Both the position numbers and the translations under genes were made by a program. From Papilionanthe hookeriana x Papilionanthe teres (Eukaryota; Streptophyta; Magnoliopsida; Asparagales; Orchidaceae): a stretch of DNA of 64,000 bases. This document shows, one piece after another, positions 1-11,824 of the stretch. Location: positions 58,174,740-58,238,739 of the forward strand of contig CM040421.1 of NCBI GenBank assembly GCA_022702705.1, in the 5' to 3' direction. Within the stretch, counting starts at the first letter, position 1, and the number at the start of each line of letters is the position of its first letter. Below the pieces are notes generated by a model, which saw only the letters and a list, made by a program, of their open reading frames with translations, searched no databases and was not told the DNA's origin.

Positions 1-2891
1 CTCAGAAAAATCATATTTTCTCCTTTAATGTCTTAATTGACATATGAGTGAAGTGACATAAAAATTTCAAGCTCATTTGAGCTCAATTTAATGAGTTATG
101 AAATAATTAAGCTTAAAAGGGTATATTAATAATTAAGAATTTTAACACCTAATTAAAACTTTAGGTTTAATCAAAATGGGGGGGGTAAAATATTTGATCT
201 TAATTCTTTCTTAGATGATTGAAACTTTGGAAAATAAAAGGGTAGGAACTCATTGATCACTTCTAATAAAAAAAAAAAAAATGAAACCTTAATTAATTAA
301 ATAATTTGAATTTTGGAAGAATAATTAAAAAAAATTTGGATTATTGAAATGGGGATATAATTTAGAGAGACTATAATCACTTAAACTAAAATCCCCAAAT
401 GAATCACTTTAATTATATTTAACTCTTAATTAAACTGAAGATGATAATTGAAATTAATAAATTAATAATAAAGAAAAGACAACCCTTAATTAAATTAAAA
501 CTTAAAAAATTAAATAACTTGATAATTAAATTGAAATAAATTTAAAACATTAAAAAAAATTATTAATTTTAAAAATCACTTGAAAGCAAATTTAAAGCAA
601 ACTTGAAACATCAAAATCAATTTCAAAAAAAAAAAAAATTCTTAATTAAAAATCAAACCAATTAAAAGTTAATCTAGAATATTGCAATTAAATTAAAAAT
701 TAAATCATTAAAGTCTAAATTAAATAACTTAAACTCCTATTTCAATTCAAATAGTTTAAAACACTTAAGAATAAAACAACTTGAACACTATTCCAAACTT
801 AAATTTATTAAAATTTTATAACTAAATTAAATCACCTTAAAACATTAATTCTAATTTTAAATCGTTGAAATTCTTAATAAATTGATTTGCCCCTAAAGAC
901 TTTTATCATTATAACTCTTAAATGGAGCATCAAGTGAGGTGTCACTTCATTCATGGGATAATCAAATGTCCTAAGTTCACTGAGCAAGAGTTAAAACTTA
1001 ACTAAAAATTTCTGGATGATTGATTCATCTCTATAATAAAAATTCATTTAGACTCGAAATAATCTCAGAAGTATTGAAAAGATGTTTAGAACCCGTTCTA
1101 AGCACTTCCTCAATACAATGAGGTGTTTTAAGAAGAATAATTGACTTAATTGTTCTTTGGTGAAGAAAATCATCCACAAAATATAAAGAACCTAGACGTC
1201 ATAGGAACTGACTAGCAGTAGGATTAGGATCTAGGTAGACAACCAAAACCTTTCCCTTAGCTTTACCTAGGTACTTGTTGCAAATATTTAAATGTTCTAA
1301 CATGTGTTTTAAGTGTAGCTTGGAATGACGAGAAGACCCTCCAGGTACACTTTTACTTTATTGCAATTTACTTTATTGCAACTTATTTACCTGCACTACG
1401 CTTTACTTTCTTGCATGATAAACAGGATTGTTGCATGAAAACTGAAACCTTTAGGATAGCCACAAAACTGAAACCAAAACTAAATTAAAAGTCACACAAG
1501 ATAAAATTCACCACCACAACATCTAAAATATAAAACAACTCAAAATTTAATCACAAACAGAAAAACAAAACCAAAACTTTAACTAAATTAAAACGTCTCG
1601 TTGAATGATCGGGAATACCTCGGATGATGTAACCCACGTGTTGCTAACGGGATTTCCCACGGTCTAAATGAAAGTGTGGAACTCGATCGAGTTGAGTTTA
1701 GCAAATTCATATGGATCTAAGTGAATTCGATTAAAATAACGGTGCCGGGATGACGGAACAGTGGGATCTTAATCGGTTCTGTTTAATCAACTTTAAGATT
1801 TATTTTAATTAAAACACTAAAGACATTTGGACTTTAAGATTTTTATAAATCAAAACACTTCTCTAATATCTTGATTATCATTTTCTAATACTAAACCTCT
1901 GCGACAACGACAAGAAGCTTGGAGCACGGTGGGCAGCACGACCATCTTCTTCAGCAAAACTTGGGTCTACTTCAGCAAAACCTTACCTAGTTTTAAATAA
2001 CCAAGCCATAGGACTTCGAGGTAGTTTTCCTAGTGCAACATAAATCCTCAAACTTTTTGTTAGGCATTTGCATAATCATATTATGTAAATTAAGCCCTAA
2101 CCGGTCTTAAGATTCCGAGGTAGTCGTTTGGTACGACATAAACCCTCACATCTTCAAGGCTATTTGTATGATTATGTCATACAGATATAAGTCCTAATTA
2201 ACTAAAATTGGCAGGATTTAAACATTAAATATACTCTTAAATTGAAGCCAAACAAATAGGATAGTTGTGAAGTCACCGAGACTTGTCTCGAATCCGTGAC
2301 ATCCCCTACTTCTCCCCCCATTGGATTCCTAAAATAAACTGTTCCAAATTCAAGCTAATCCCTTTTGGAATTTCCAAAATCCAATCCTTTGAAAACGTTA
2401 AACTTTGAAATTCTTGAGAGCAAAACCACTGATCATTATCGAGAGTTTTCTTAAATGATTCCCATCATTTAAGATGTAATTAACTAAAGGGGCTTGCCCT
2501 TATAGGGAACTTTAAGAACCCAAGTAATATAAACCCCGCTTAATTCATTTATATTAAGCGGGGAACTTGTCGGATTATAAAATTGGTTCGCGGACCAAAC
2601 GAATGTCACAAATCTTCTAGTTTATTTAATCGAGCCCCATCATCAAGCAGTGTGTCTATTCTTCGGGATAGATACACGGTTTGTGGTGTAGTGCTCGTTT
2701 ATATAAACTATTCGGGATGTGAGATCGGTTTAATTTCATATCTTAAAATTTTCAAACTTAAAATTATTTTCAAAATCAAATGCTACTTTCTAAATTATAT
2801 GTATATTTAAATTAAATTTAAAAATTTAAAATTCGTCGACAATTTTTGTAGGCGACCCATTTTCAAAACACAAACCTAAAAATATGCCGAC
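1..2891 (+). mobile_element. Tat-type giant LTR, 3' terminal part (left end outside window)
   Basis: This stretch aligns by eye with the last ~2.9 kb of the LTRs of element E (compare 23590-26227 and 42720-45615). Shared landmarks are the 'agtgaagtgacataaaaa' start, the 'gacgtcatagga' segment, the 'gggatttcccacggtctaaatg' segment and the terminal ATGCCGACA. It ends at 2891 and is followed by Athila-type LTR sequence, so it is a 3' LTR or a solo LTR inserted into an older LTR. The next five bases, GGAAG, would be the target duplication, but the left end is outside the window. It lacks the long ATTAA array seen in the other copies. The short ORF at 2583-2810 is LTR sequence, not a gene. Confidence 0.85.
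2534..2563 (+). other. Stem-loop near LTR 3' end
   Basis: CCCCGCTTAAT (2534-2544) and ATTAAGCGGGG (2553-2563) form a perfect 11-bp stem with an 8-nt loop. The same position in element E reads CCCCGTTTAAT...ATTAAACAGGG (25870-25899), so one pair changes on both sides. It would lie in U5 of the RNA, ~330 nt before the LTR end. Confidence 0.6.
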
Positions 2892-4441
2892 AGGAAGATA
2901 TTTTTTATTATTTCATGCAGGTACAATGATTTTTTGCCTTTGGAGCAAAAGGAAGTGAAAAGGAGTGAATTTGGAATGAAAAATGAAAAAAGTACATCGA
3001 ACGGCGCTGTCACCAGCGCCGAACAACGCCAATTTCCAGAGAGTTACGATGTTTTGGCAGAATAATGCACCGAACGACGCTCCTACCAGTGTCAGACAAC
3101 GCCCTATCCCCGATTTGAACTAGATTCAATGTATTTGGCTGGATTTTGAAAGGTTGCTTGAGGAAACTCTTGGGAATTCAGTTTTGGCCAAATTTAAACA
3201 CTTTTGGATCCACATTTCCAAAAGATGGAAGAAAAGAAGAGAAGAGTTTAGAGTTTAGAGAGTGAGTTCTTTCCATTTTGTGTAGGAAGTTACGTTAGCA
3301 TTTTCTTTTCTAAGGAGTGTGAGAGGAGAGGGAAAGTGAGAGATTTCTTCTTCCTTACTATTCTAAAGAGAGAATAGTGTGTTGTAGTGAAGAAAGAAGA
3401 GGAGTTAAAGGAATTCCTTGAGATTCGCTTGGGGAAGAGTTTGAGATAAGTTGTCTTTACTTTACTCTGTTTGTATGACATTATTTTTATATATGAAATC
3501 CATGTTTTGTCATCTTTTCCTCATGAGTCTTGAGTAGATTTCTTTGTCTTCTCCTTTTCATGTGATGTGTTAATATTATTAAATGGAAATAATGTGTTGA
3601 TTTATTATGGAGAATTTGTGATGATCTTTTCATTTAGAACTTCATTTACTTTTTGATCTGGCCAATTGAAGTGTTAAAACTTGTTGGGAAACATATGTTC
3701 CAAAAGGATTATGAGTTCCACAACAAAAGTGAAGGTCATATTCAAATTCCATGGATGGTGAAGTTCATGGGGGTTGAGTGCAAATAAATAGAGAAATATA
3801 CTTTGATGGGCGTAGAATTGGAGATTTTAAAGTGACAGGCTGAAATCCTCAATTTGGTCCTAATGTTTAGAAACTGAAGCGAGAGTTAGCTTTAAGGTGA
3901 AGGGAAGTGGGAGCTCTGGAGTGAGAGCTAGTATCCTCCCAGCCTAACCACGAATTTGGGGACTAAACTTAAGATTAGCCAATGTTCTTTATACGCTGAA
4001 ATATAGGTAAAGAATAGGAATGCTCCTATTTGGCACAATACATTTGCGTCACTGATCTATATCACAATAATCATCACATTATGAATGGAAAGGAGGAAGA
4101 CTTTTTTTTGCAACTGAACTTCGTTATAAATTTAGTCTTGTGTTAGTTTAACTTGCTAGAGTTTAGAACGTGCTTTGGCAGATATAATAACTGAACCTGT
4201 TTGTCTTTACTTCAAGAATTAAACCACTTGCAATTTTGTTGTGATTCGATAAGATATTTCTATGCTACGCCATAAAAGTGAAGCCTCCCTGTTGGATCGA
4301 TATTTCAGGACTCCACTAGAGCCCTATATTACTTGAGCGATACGTATACTTGTGTTAATTGTGTGACTCATTATCATTTAAATCAATATATAAATCTAAA
4401 TCTAAGTTCATTAATTTTTGCAATATAAAAAAGTCGCACCA
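2892..4441 (+). mobile_element. Athila-type LTR relic (element A)
   Basis: The order of blocks matches the LTRs of elements B and C: 'tttcatgcaggta', an 'aaaggagtgaatttgga' block, paired GC-rich modules (2996-3103), 'tatgaaatcc', 'ttctgagtag'-type block, 'gggcgtagaattggagattt', 'gggagctctg', 'cctcccagcctaacc', 'ggatcgatat', and 'actccactagagccc' followed by 'ttacttgagcgata'. It probably ends at CA 4440-4441, matching the end of C's LTR. The first ~70 bp are missing because the Tat-type LTR at 1-2891 inserted there. No gag or pol follows, so this is a solo LTR or a 3' LTR. Confidence 0.8.
2996..3103 (+). repeat. Paired GC-rich modules in element A LTR
   Basis: Two ~35-bp direct repeats (2996-3030 and 3069-3103) both run from CGAACG to ACAACGCC. 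They are separated by 38 bp of A/T-rich DNA. The first copy contains the inverted repeat GGCGCTG/CAGCGCC. The layout matches modules in the LTRs of B and C, but the sequence is family-specific. Confidence 0.75.
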
Positions 4442-4794
4442 GTAGTCACTTAGTCCACTTCCAACACCAAAATCAATCCCACTGACCTAGACATTTCATC
4501 CCACCATCCTCGAGCCATCTCCACCACAAGATATCCCCAATATTACTATTGAAATTCAGGGCTATTTTTGGCCTCGACATAAACTTGCTCAAAAGACTAA
4601 TCCAACTCTACCATAAGCTTTACAAGACCTCAAGATATCTCTCTAGTCAAAATTAAAGCTTTTCTAGCCCTCCGACCCAATCCAACACCAACCCGAGCCA
4701 CCATTTTGTCTAGGGCATATCCACAGAGCAAATTGAAGCAAGGGAAGGTGTGTGACATCAAGGCAAAGCTTATCAACCCTTCTAATGAAGGCAT
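4442..4794. other. Unassigned spacer between two LTRs
   Basis: About 350 bp that I cannot assign. It follows the inferred end of the Athila-type LTR and precedes the TGTTGACC start of a Tat-type LTR. It is C-rich on the + strand and has no ORF worth naming. It may be host DNA or an older decayed element. Confidence 0.5.
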
Positions 4795-5299
4795 TGTTGA
4801 CCTCATTTTTGATGAGGTCTTCTCTCCTTCTTTTTAGTACTTAGGATCTAGCCTTAGGCTTTTCCTTTGACTATCCTAGAGGATTAGAATTGGGACCCAC
4901 CACTTAGAAATTCAAACCACTTCCTAACTCCCTGCAAACTCCACAAGCTTGATTGTAGACCCCTAATCACCTAGAGGGTTGAAATTAAATGTGGAAGTTT
5001 AAAGGATGAGTTCCTATAGGACTCTTTGGCCTTAGGATTGCCACAGGTGGCCCGGTGCAGTGAAGGGTTGACTTACACACACACTACACCTATGCACTAC
5101 ACTTTCACACACCTCTTAAAACCACACCCATACCCAACTTGACCTCCCGACTCATGAAGGTGATTCACATGGATGGTCCTTAACCCCTAAGCCCTTGGCT
5201 AAGAGGTTAGGAACAACATAGTGGATGCCTCAAATGAGTCCCTTTTATGGCTCATGTGGGCTTGATATGGCTTCATGGCTCAACCAAAATGATTTCATT

Positions 5300-6440
5300 C
5301 CACTTACATTCACCCAATCTTCAATTTTCTAAATTTTCAAATTTTGACCCCGGACCCTACACCTGCCTAGCCTACCCAAAACCCTTGAAACCACCCGAAA
5401 TTTGCAAAATTACCTAAATCACCCAAAAATCCTCAAGACCAGTCCTAAACATTTCCTCACCACTCAAATTGATCATCCATAGCCAAAAATACCAAAAATT
5501 CCAAAAATACCTCAAATACCCAAAGTGCCCCTCTTGGCCAAAAAATCCAAAAATTCAGAAAATTTCCAGAAAATTCCAAAAAATCCCAAATATTCCCAAT
5601 TTCATTTTGTTCAACTACACCATGGGCCAATTTTGTCAATTTACCCCAATTTTATCAAAACCCCCAATTTGACCCATTTTAACCCAAAATGAACCCAATG
5701 TCAAACCAAACCTACCCAATTGACCCAAATTCTGGTCCAATTCAATTCTAAACTTCAATTCAACATTCCCAACACCAATCTAGACCAAATCCAGGTCCAA
5801 TTTGATTGACATTTGAATCCAATTTCACTTTTGACCTTAAAGCCCAATTTGGACCCATGACCCAAACTTAGCCCAAACTCACCCAATTCAACTCCAATTA
5901 ACCCCAAATCTTTTCTAAACCTTCCTTAACATCCCCATAAACAAAACACTAACATGATTTGCCCAAAGTTTAGACCCAAACCCCACTCAAATTCAACCCA
6001 AAGCTAAAAGGCCCAATTTTGACCTAAAACCCAAACCTAGCCCAAATAGACCCAAACCTCAAAATCAAAACCCAACCAAAGCCAAAACCTCTTTGAAACA
6101 TTCCCATAAACATTTCCCAACATTAATTTTACATCAATTTCAACCCTAGCCCAACATTGGCCCAAGTTAGCCCAATTTGACCTACATTGGCCCACTTATC
6201 AAACAAACCCAAATTCAACCCAATTCAAACCCAAACCACCTTAAATCTATTTCAAACCACTCATGACACATCCCTAAACCAAACTCAACAATTATTTGGC
6301 CCAACCTCTTTAAAAAATTCCCATCCATAAATTCATTTTTAAACTTAAAGGCCCATTCCTTAAGCCATTTTAAAAGCCCATCTTTTACCACATCCAAAGG
6401 CCCAAAATTGGTCCCAAAGCCCATATGACATTTCCCCTCA
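5300..6440 (+). repeat. G-poor, C/A-rich 'acccaaa' tract inside LTR
   Basis: Over ~1.1 kb the + strand is almost free of G and is built from degenerate CCCAAAT/CCCAATT-like words. The same tract is at 19610-20720 and 39950-41060 in the other two LTR copies. This strand asymmetry is conserved between copies. Confidence 0.7.
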
Positions 6441-9400
6441 TCATACTTTCAATTAAACTCAATACCTAAATCCTAAATTCATCATTGGATTATTCCAAAA
6501 TTAAACCTCATGACAACTCTCACCAAAATGCCAAAAGTCACAAAAATCCATTTCCATGAAATTGAACCAACTTTTCCACTAAGCCACATGGAGCCATGCA
6601 TGAGCCATTCACAAGCCATATGAAGCCATGAAAGTTTGGCATGTGACCATGCCATTAATGGTAAAAGGAGGGGCTCCTTTCCTAATCTTTCATTAGGCCT
6701 TTTTAACCTTATTCATGACACACACTAAACCATGTTTAGCCACCTCATCATGGATAGAGACCATACCATCCTCTCTTGGTCGACCCAATCGATCCTCTCA
6801 GCCTAAAATCAGGCCATGGGGAGGTGCACCCAACCCAAACCAATGGGTTGACAAAATTGAAGCCAAAATGACACCTTCCCCATTCCATTTTAATCCAGCC
6901 ACTTTACACATGGCAATTGCCAATTGCTTGCACCAAGTCCCAGCCCTGACCCACCTGACCTTGAGGGTGACCCATGCACGGCCGGCCGGCCACCCGATCA
7001 TCGAAAAACACCATGCCCGAAACCTTGGGAGAGGCCAAGCTTTGGAATTCTACCTTGCTCGAGCCGCCCCATGCCCAATGGCCACCATGGCTATTCTTCT
7101 CCTCACCTAAGCGGCTGATCCCGGCCCTCGACTCCCCACGGAGGCCCTCCAGCCTCTCTGATTCAAACCCCTCACCCTCTCGGCCAAAGGAGGTGCTGAA
7201 CCAAACCTTAAGGAAACTCGCCAAAATCATTCCGGATCACTCTCCACACATAGAGCACTTGATCCCCACCGAATTCCAGCCCCAATTCCCTCCGGCTGAG
7301 CTCGATTTTGAGCTCGAACTTTAGCCCGAAAACCGGGACACTTCTTCGCAGTGAGCCAATCCCCAAATTGATTGGTCCTACACCTTCACTGGACCAAGAG
7401 GAGAAGTTTCCCACTGAAAGCCCCATCTCCGGGCCACCCGGTTGCTCAGACCTCCAAGCTTTGTGATCGGCTGTGGTCACCTTCATAGCTAGACGATTCA
7501 CCGAGGTCGAGGACTTCATCCGGAGCTTACTTGGACCCAATCGAAGGTGACACAACTCTCGGATCGAAGCTTCACTTCTCCGAGCAAAGGTATGGACTCC
7601 CTCTTCTTCCCGAGCTTCCGAGAGATTCTCATTTTAATTTGAGTCAATTTAAATGCATGTTTACCGTATGGATGTATTCGTCTCTTCAAGACGAATCCAT
7701 AGAGCATAAGAACATGAAAATCCGTTGAGAATCGAGTGAGTTCTTAGGGTTAGAGTGTGGACGGTCACGGGATCGCACCAGTCGTAGACGATGACCAGGA
7801 ACCGTCGGATCGCGCGTGTATCGGATGGACGGCTTGGATTGCGTCGGACCGGCAGATGGTACGTGAACCGCGGGGCCCCGGACGGCCGAGTCGGATGGCG
7901 GCGCCGAACCGGGGAGCGACGCGTGTCGATTCGGAGGCTGCCGAGGTTAAGTCAGCGCCGATGTGGATAAGTAGAAAATTAGGTATTTTCTGATTTATTT
8001 AAATACCAGAACTTCAAAAATGCATATCTTTGTGTAGAAAAATCACAAAAATAAAATAAAAATACCCTCTTGCTCAGTGAACAGAGGAGAATAATGTGGA
8101 AAAGAAATTAATTAATTTTGCCCAGTATTTTATTTTTAATTAATTATTTACTCCCTGCATTGTTTTAATTCTCCATGCATTCATACAATTCACCATGGCA
8201 TGAGACCATAGGGCTTTTGAAGCCTCTGAACTTGGGAACATTCCCTGAATTTTCCAAGGTCAGAGGCCATCTCTGTGAAAAGTTATTGATTTTTCAAATG
8301 CATGTGGCTGTTTTGAGTATTTTAATTCCAAAAATTAGCATGTTGTGAAATAAATTCTAGGAAAATTTGGTGATGTTCCTTATGACCGAGAGAACCCTAG
8401 CAAAAATAGGACTTGAGTTAATTCACTCGGATTAACCCTAATTGGCCTAAATACCCAAAATTGAACTTTAATTAATTAGAGTTAACCATAGATCAAATTG
8501 ACTTGAAATCAATTCTCCATTGACCTTTAGGATCAGAGGAATCCACTATAAAAATTTCAAGTCAATTGGACTTGGTTAGCCCCATCAAATGGGTTGATTA
8601 AGCCACTTAGCCAAAATTAAACTTTAAAATTTCATAACTTTCAAAATACTTTTCAAAAATTCACCAAATTGGTTTTGAAGCCTCTCTGATATCAGGGGAA
8701 TTCAAGAAAATTAAAATTACAATTTTCTAAAAAGTTGATTTTTTTTATCATTATTTTAATATTTTAATAATTAAAAAATAATAAAAATTACAAAAATAAT
8801 AAAATTCACCAAAATGTCACATTTTGGATTCTAACCACTTAGGAACAAACCCCATATTTTTCTTATGTCTCTAGGTTGAGATATTAAATTTTAAAGCCTT
8901 GGGGTAATTTTTAAAATTAAAAAATACATTTTCTAGCATTTCCACTAAAATAATTCCAATAAATTAAATAAAAATCAGAAAATTGTAAAATTTGGTTCTC
9001 TGGAATCCTTGATATCAGAGAGAATTTTAAAAATTATAAAATTCATTTTCAAATTATATTCTATTTTTAAATTAATTAATACTCCAGAACTTAAAATAAT
9101 TTTAATAAATAAAATATAATTCAAAAAATCACAAAAATTGGTCCAAGTGGTCCTCTGGTCATTAGGAATGTCCCCTAATTTTCTTAAGGACAGAAACTTT
9201 CCGTTGGTCATATTATTAAATTTTCCTTGAAAATCCTTATTTTCCACCAAAAATAATTACATTAATAAATTAAATACAGAAAAATCACATTTTCTCCTCT
9301 AATGTCTTTATTGACATATGAGTGAAGTCACATAAAATTTCAAATTCATTTGAGCTCAATTTAGTGAGTTATGAAATTATTAAGCTTGAGGGGCAAAATG

Positions 9401-9774
9401 GTAATTAAAATTTTAACCCTTAATTAAAACTTTAGGCTTAATAAAATTAAAGAGTAAAATATTTGATCTTAATCTGATTTGGATGATTGAAATTTAAATA
9501 ATTAAAGGGTAGAAACCTATTAAACAATTCAACAATAATTAAAATGAACTTTAATTAAAATAATTAATTAAATTTGGAAGAATAATAAATTGGAATTATT
9601 AAAATAGGGATGTTATTAGGAAGAAATTTGTTTTTTTTTTTAATTTAAGAATCCCTAAATTAATCATCTCAATAATGATTAATTCCTAATTAAAATGATA
9701 ATCCAAGTTTAAGGTTTAGAATGCTAAAAAACTTAATCATTAAATTAAGTTAAGGTTAAATTATTTAAAGCAAA

Positions 9775-10195
9775 TCCCTTTAAAATAAAATATTAAATTA
9801 AAACAAATTAAATTAAATTAAATTAAATTAAATCAAATTAAATTAAATTAACTTAAATTAAAACAAATTAAATTAAATTAAATTAAAACAAATTAAATTA
9901 AATTAAAATTAAATAAAATTAAAATTAAATTAAATCATATTAAATTAAATTAAATTAAATTAAATTAAATTAAATTAAATAAAATAAAATTAAACTAAAT
10001 TGAATTAAATTAAATTAAATTAAATAAAATAAAATTAAATTAAATTAAATTAAAACTAAATCAAATTAAATTAAATCAAATTGAATTAATTTAAGCTAAA
10101 GCATATCATATTAAATTAACTTAAATTAAATTAAATTAAATTAAACCACATTAAATTAAATTAAGTTAAGTTAAATTGAATTAAATTAAATATGA
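9775..10195 (+). repeat. ATTAA pentanucleotide array in LTR
   Basis: Near-continuous AAATT/ATTAA repeats with scattered variants (ATCAA, ACAAA). The same place in E carries arrays at 23855-24130 and 43195-43515, while the LTR at 1-2891 has only plain AT-rich DNA there. Confidence 0.85.
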
Positions 10196-11407
10196 CATCA
10201 CCTAAGACATGAAGAATTCAAAAATGAATCTAAAATAACTTGAACACTATTCCAAACTTAAATCATTAATTTGAACTTAAATTTGAATCACAAATCATTA
10301 AATATCATTTTGCCTTAGGAGCTTTTACTATTTTAACTCCTAGATGGAGTATCGAGTGAAATGTCACTTCACTCATAAGGATATTCAAACATCCTAATTC
10401 ACTCGAGCAAGAAATAAAACTTAACTTAAACACCATGGATAATTAATTCACCTGCACAATAGAATTCATTTGGACTTAGGACAATTCCCGAAATATTGAA
10501 AAGATGTTTAAGATTCGTCTTAAACACTTCCTCAATATGATGGAATGTCCTTAAGAACAAATTGAGCTTAGTTGTTCTTTGGTGAAGAAAATCATCCTTA
10601 AAACCAAAATTGAAGACCTAGACGTCATAGGAATGACTAGCTATAGGATTAGGATTTTGGTAGAAACCATAACCCTTCCCTTAGCTTTACCTAGGAAATT
10701 GCTATAAATGCTTAAATGCTCTAAATTGTATTTTAAGTGCAGCTTGGGATGACGGGAAGACCCTCCAGGTACGCTTTTATTTTATTGCAATTTATCTTAC
10801 TCGCGATTCATTTATTCGTGTCGCACTCTACCTTTCTTGCATGATAAATAACGAGTTGCATGAAAACCTACACCTTTAGGACGTGAAACCAAAACCGAAA
10901 CCCATAACTAAATTAAAAGACACTACAAGATAAAATTCACTGTCACAACATTCAAAATATAAAACAACTCAAAATTTAATCACAAACGGAACAACAAAAC
11001 TACAACTACAACTAAATTAAAACGTCTCATTGAATGATCGGGAATACCTCGGATGATGTAACCCACGTGTTGCTAACGGGATTTCCCACGGTCTAAATGA
11101 AAGTGCGGAACTCATTTAGTTGAGTTTAGCAAATTCATCTGGACTAAGTGAATTCGATGAAAATAACGGTGCCGGGATGACGGAACCGTGGGATCTTAAT
11201 CAGTTCTGTTTAATCAACTCTAAGACCTGTTTTAATTAAAACATTAAAGACACATGGAAATTAAGACTTTCTCTAAAACCAAACACTTCTCTCATCTACA
11301 ACTAAACCTCTGCAACAACAAGGAGCTCGGAGCATGGTGGGCAGCACGGCCATCGTCATCAGCAAAACTTGAGTGTACTTCAGCAAAACTTTCTTAGAAT
11401 TAAATTA

Positions 11408-11824
11408 ATGAAGTCACCCACGGTGACCCAGGCTTAGCCCAAATTGAACTTGATTTGATCCAACTTGATTTAGGTCTAAACCCAACATTAACCTAACCCA
11501 AGTAGACTTAGATAGGATCCAACACAATGAAGTCAAGTTAAGTCTAACCAAAATCAATCCTAACCCGACTCAAGTGAAACTAAGGTTTGGTTTAGGTTTA
11601 ACCCAACTTTAACTTAGCCCAATTTAAACCATCGTATGTCTAACCTAACTCAGACCTAGCCCAACTTAAATCACTCTAGGTCTAACCCAAGTTAGACCTA
11701 GCTTAATTTAAATTATCATAGATCTAGCCTAATAGCCCAACTTAAATCACTTTAGATCTAACCCAACTAAGACCTAGCCCAATTTAAACCATCATAGGTC
11801 TAAACTAACTTAGATCTTTCCCAA
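11408..11824 (+). repeat. Degenerate minisatellite between LTR and element B
   Basis: Repeating blocks of the type 'gacctagcccaatttaaa', 'ccatcataggtctaaccc', with variants of roughly 60 bp. It is joined to the truncated Tat LTR on the left and cut by the TGACCC start of element B on the right. It may be local host satellite or a tandem expansion of C-rich LTR sequence. Confidence 0.6.

Larger units (their letters stand above)
4795..11407 (+). mobile_element. Tat-type giant LTR, truncated at 3' end
   Basis: It begins TGTTGACCTCATTTTTG, the same start as both LTRs of E (19072, 39406), and stays collinear with them for ~6.6 kb. Blocks in order are the start block, the C-rich 'acccaaa' region, the GC-rich island (6930-7620), 'ccgtatggatgtattcg' with 'tcaagacgaatccatag', the CpG-rich block (7757-7960), a long AT-rich part and an ATTAA array. 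Homology stops near 11407, about 0.9 kb before the expected GCCGACA end, where a minisatellite begins. The TATA-like CTATTTAAAC of E reads 'tctctgattcaaac' here (around 7155), so this copy looks promoter-dead. Short ORFs in 6715-7730 overlap in several frames and are not genes. Confidence 0.85.

Noticed and set aside
5300..6440. Interstitial telomere repeat
   Set aside because: Words are CCCAAAT/CCCAATT-like and irregular, not the plant CCCTAAA unit, and the tract is part of the LTR in every copy.
6715..7730. Cluster of GC-rich ORFs of 60-131 aa on both strands, also at 21113-21943 and 41544-42089
   Set aside because: They overlap in many frames, are not conserved in frame between the three LTR copies, and lie in a promoter-like GC island of the LTR. 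Not a gene.
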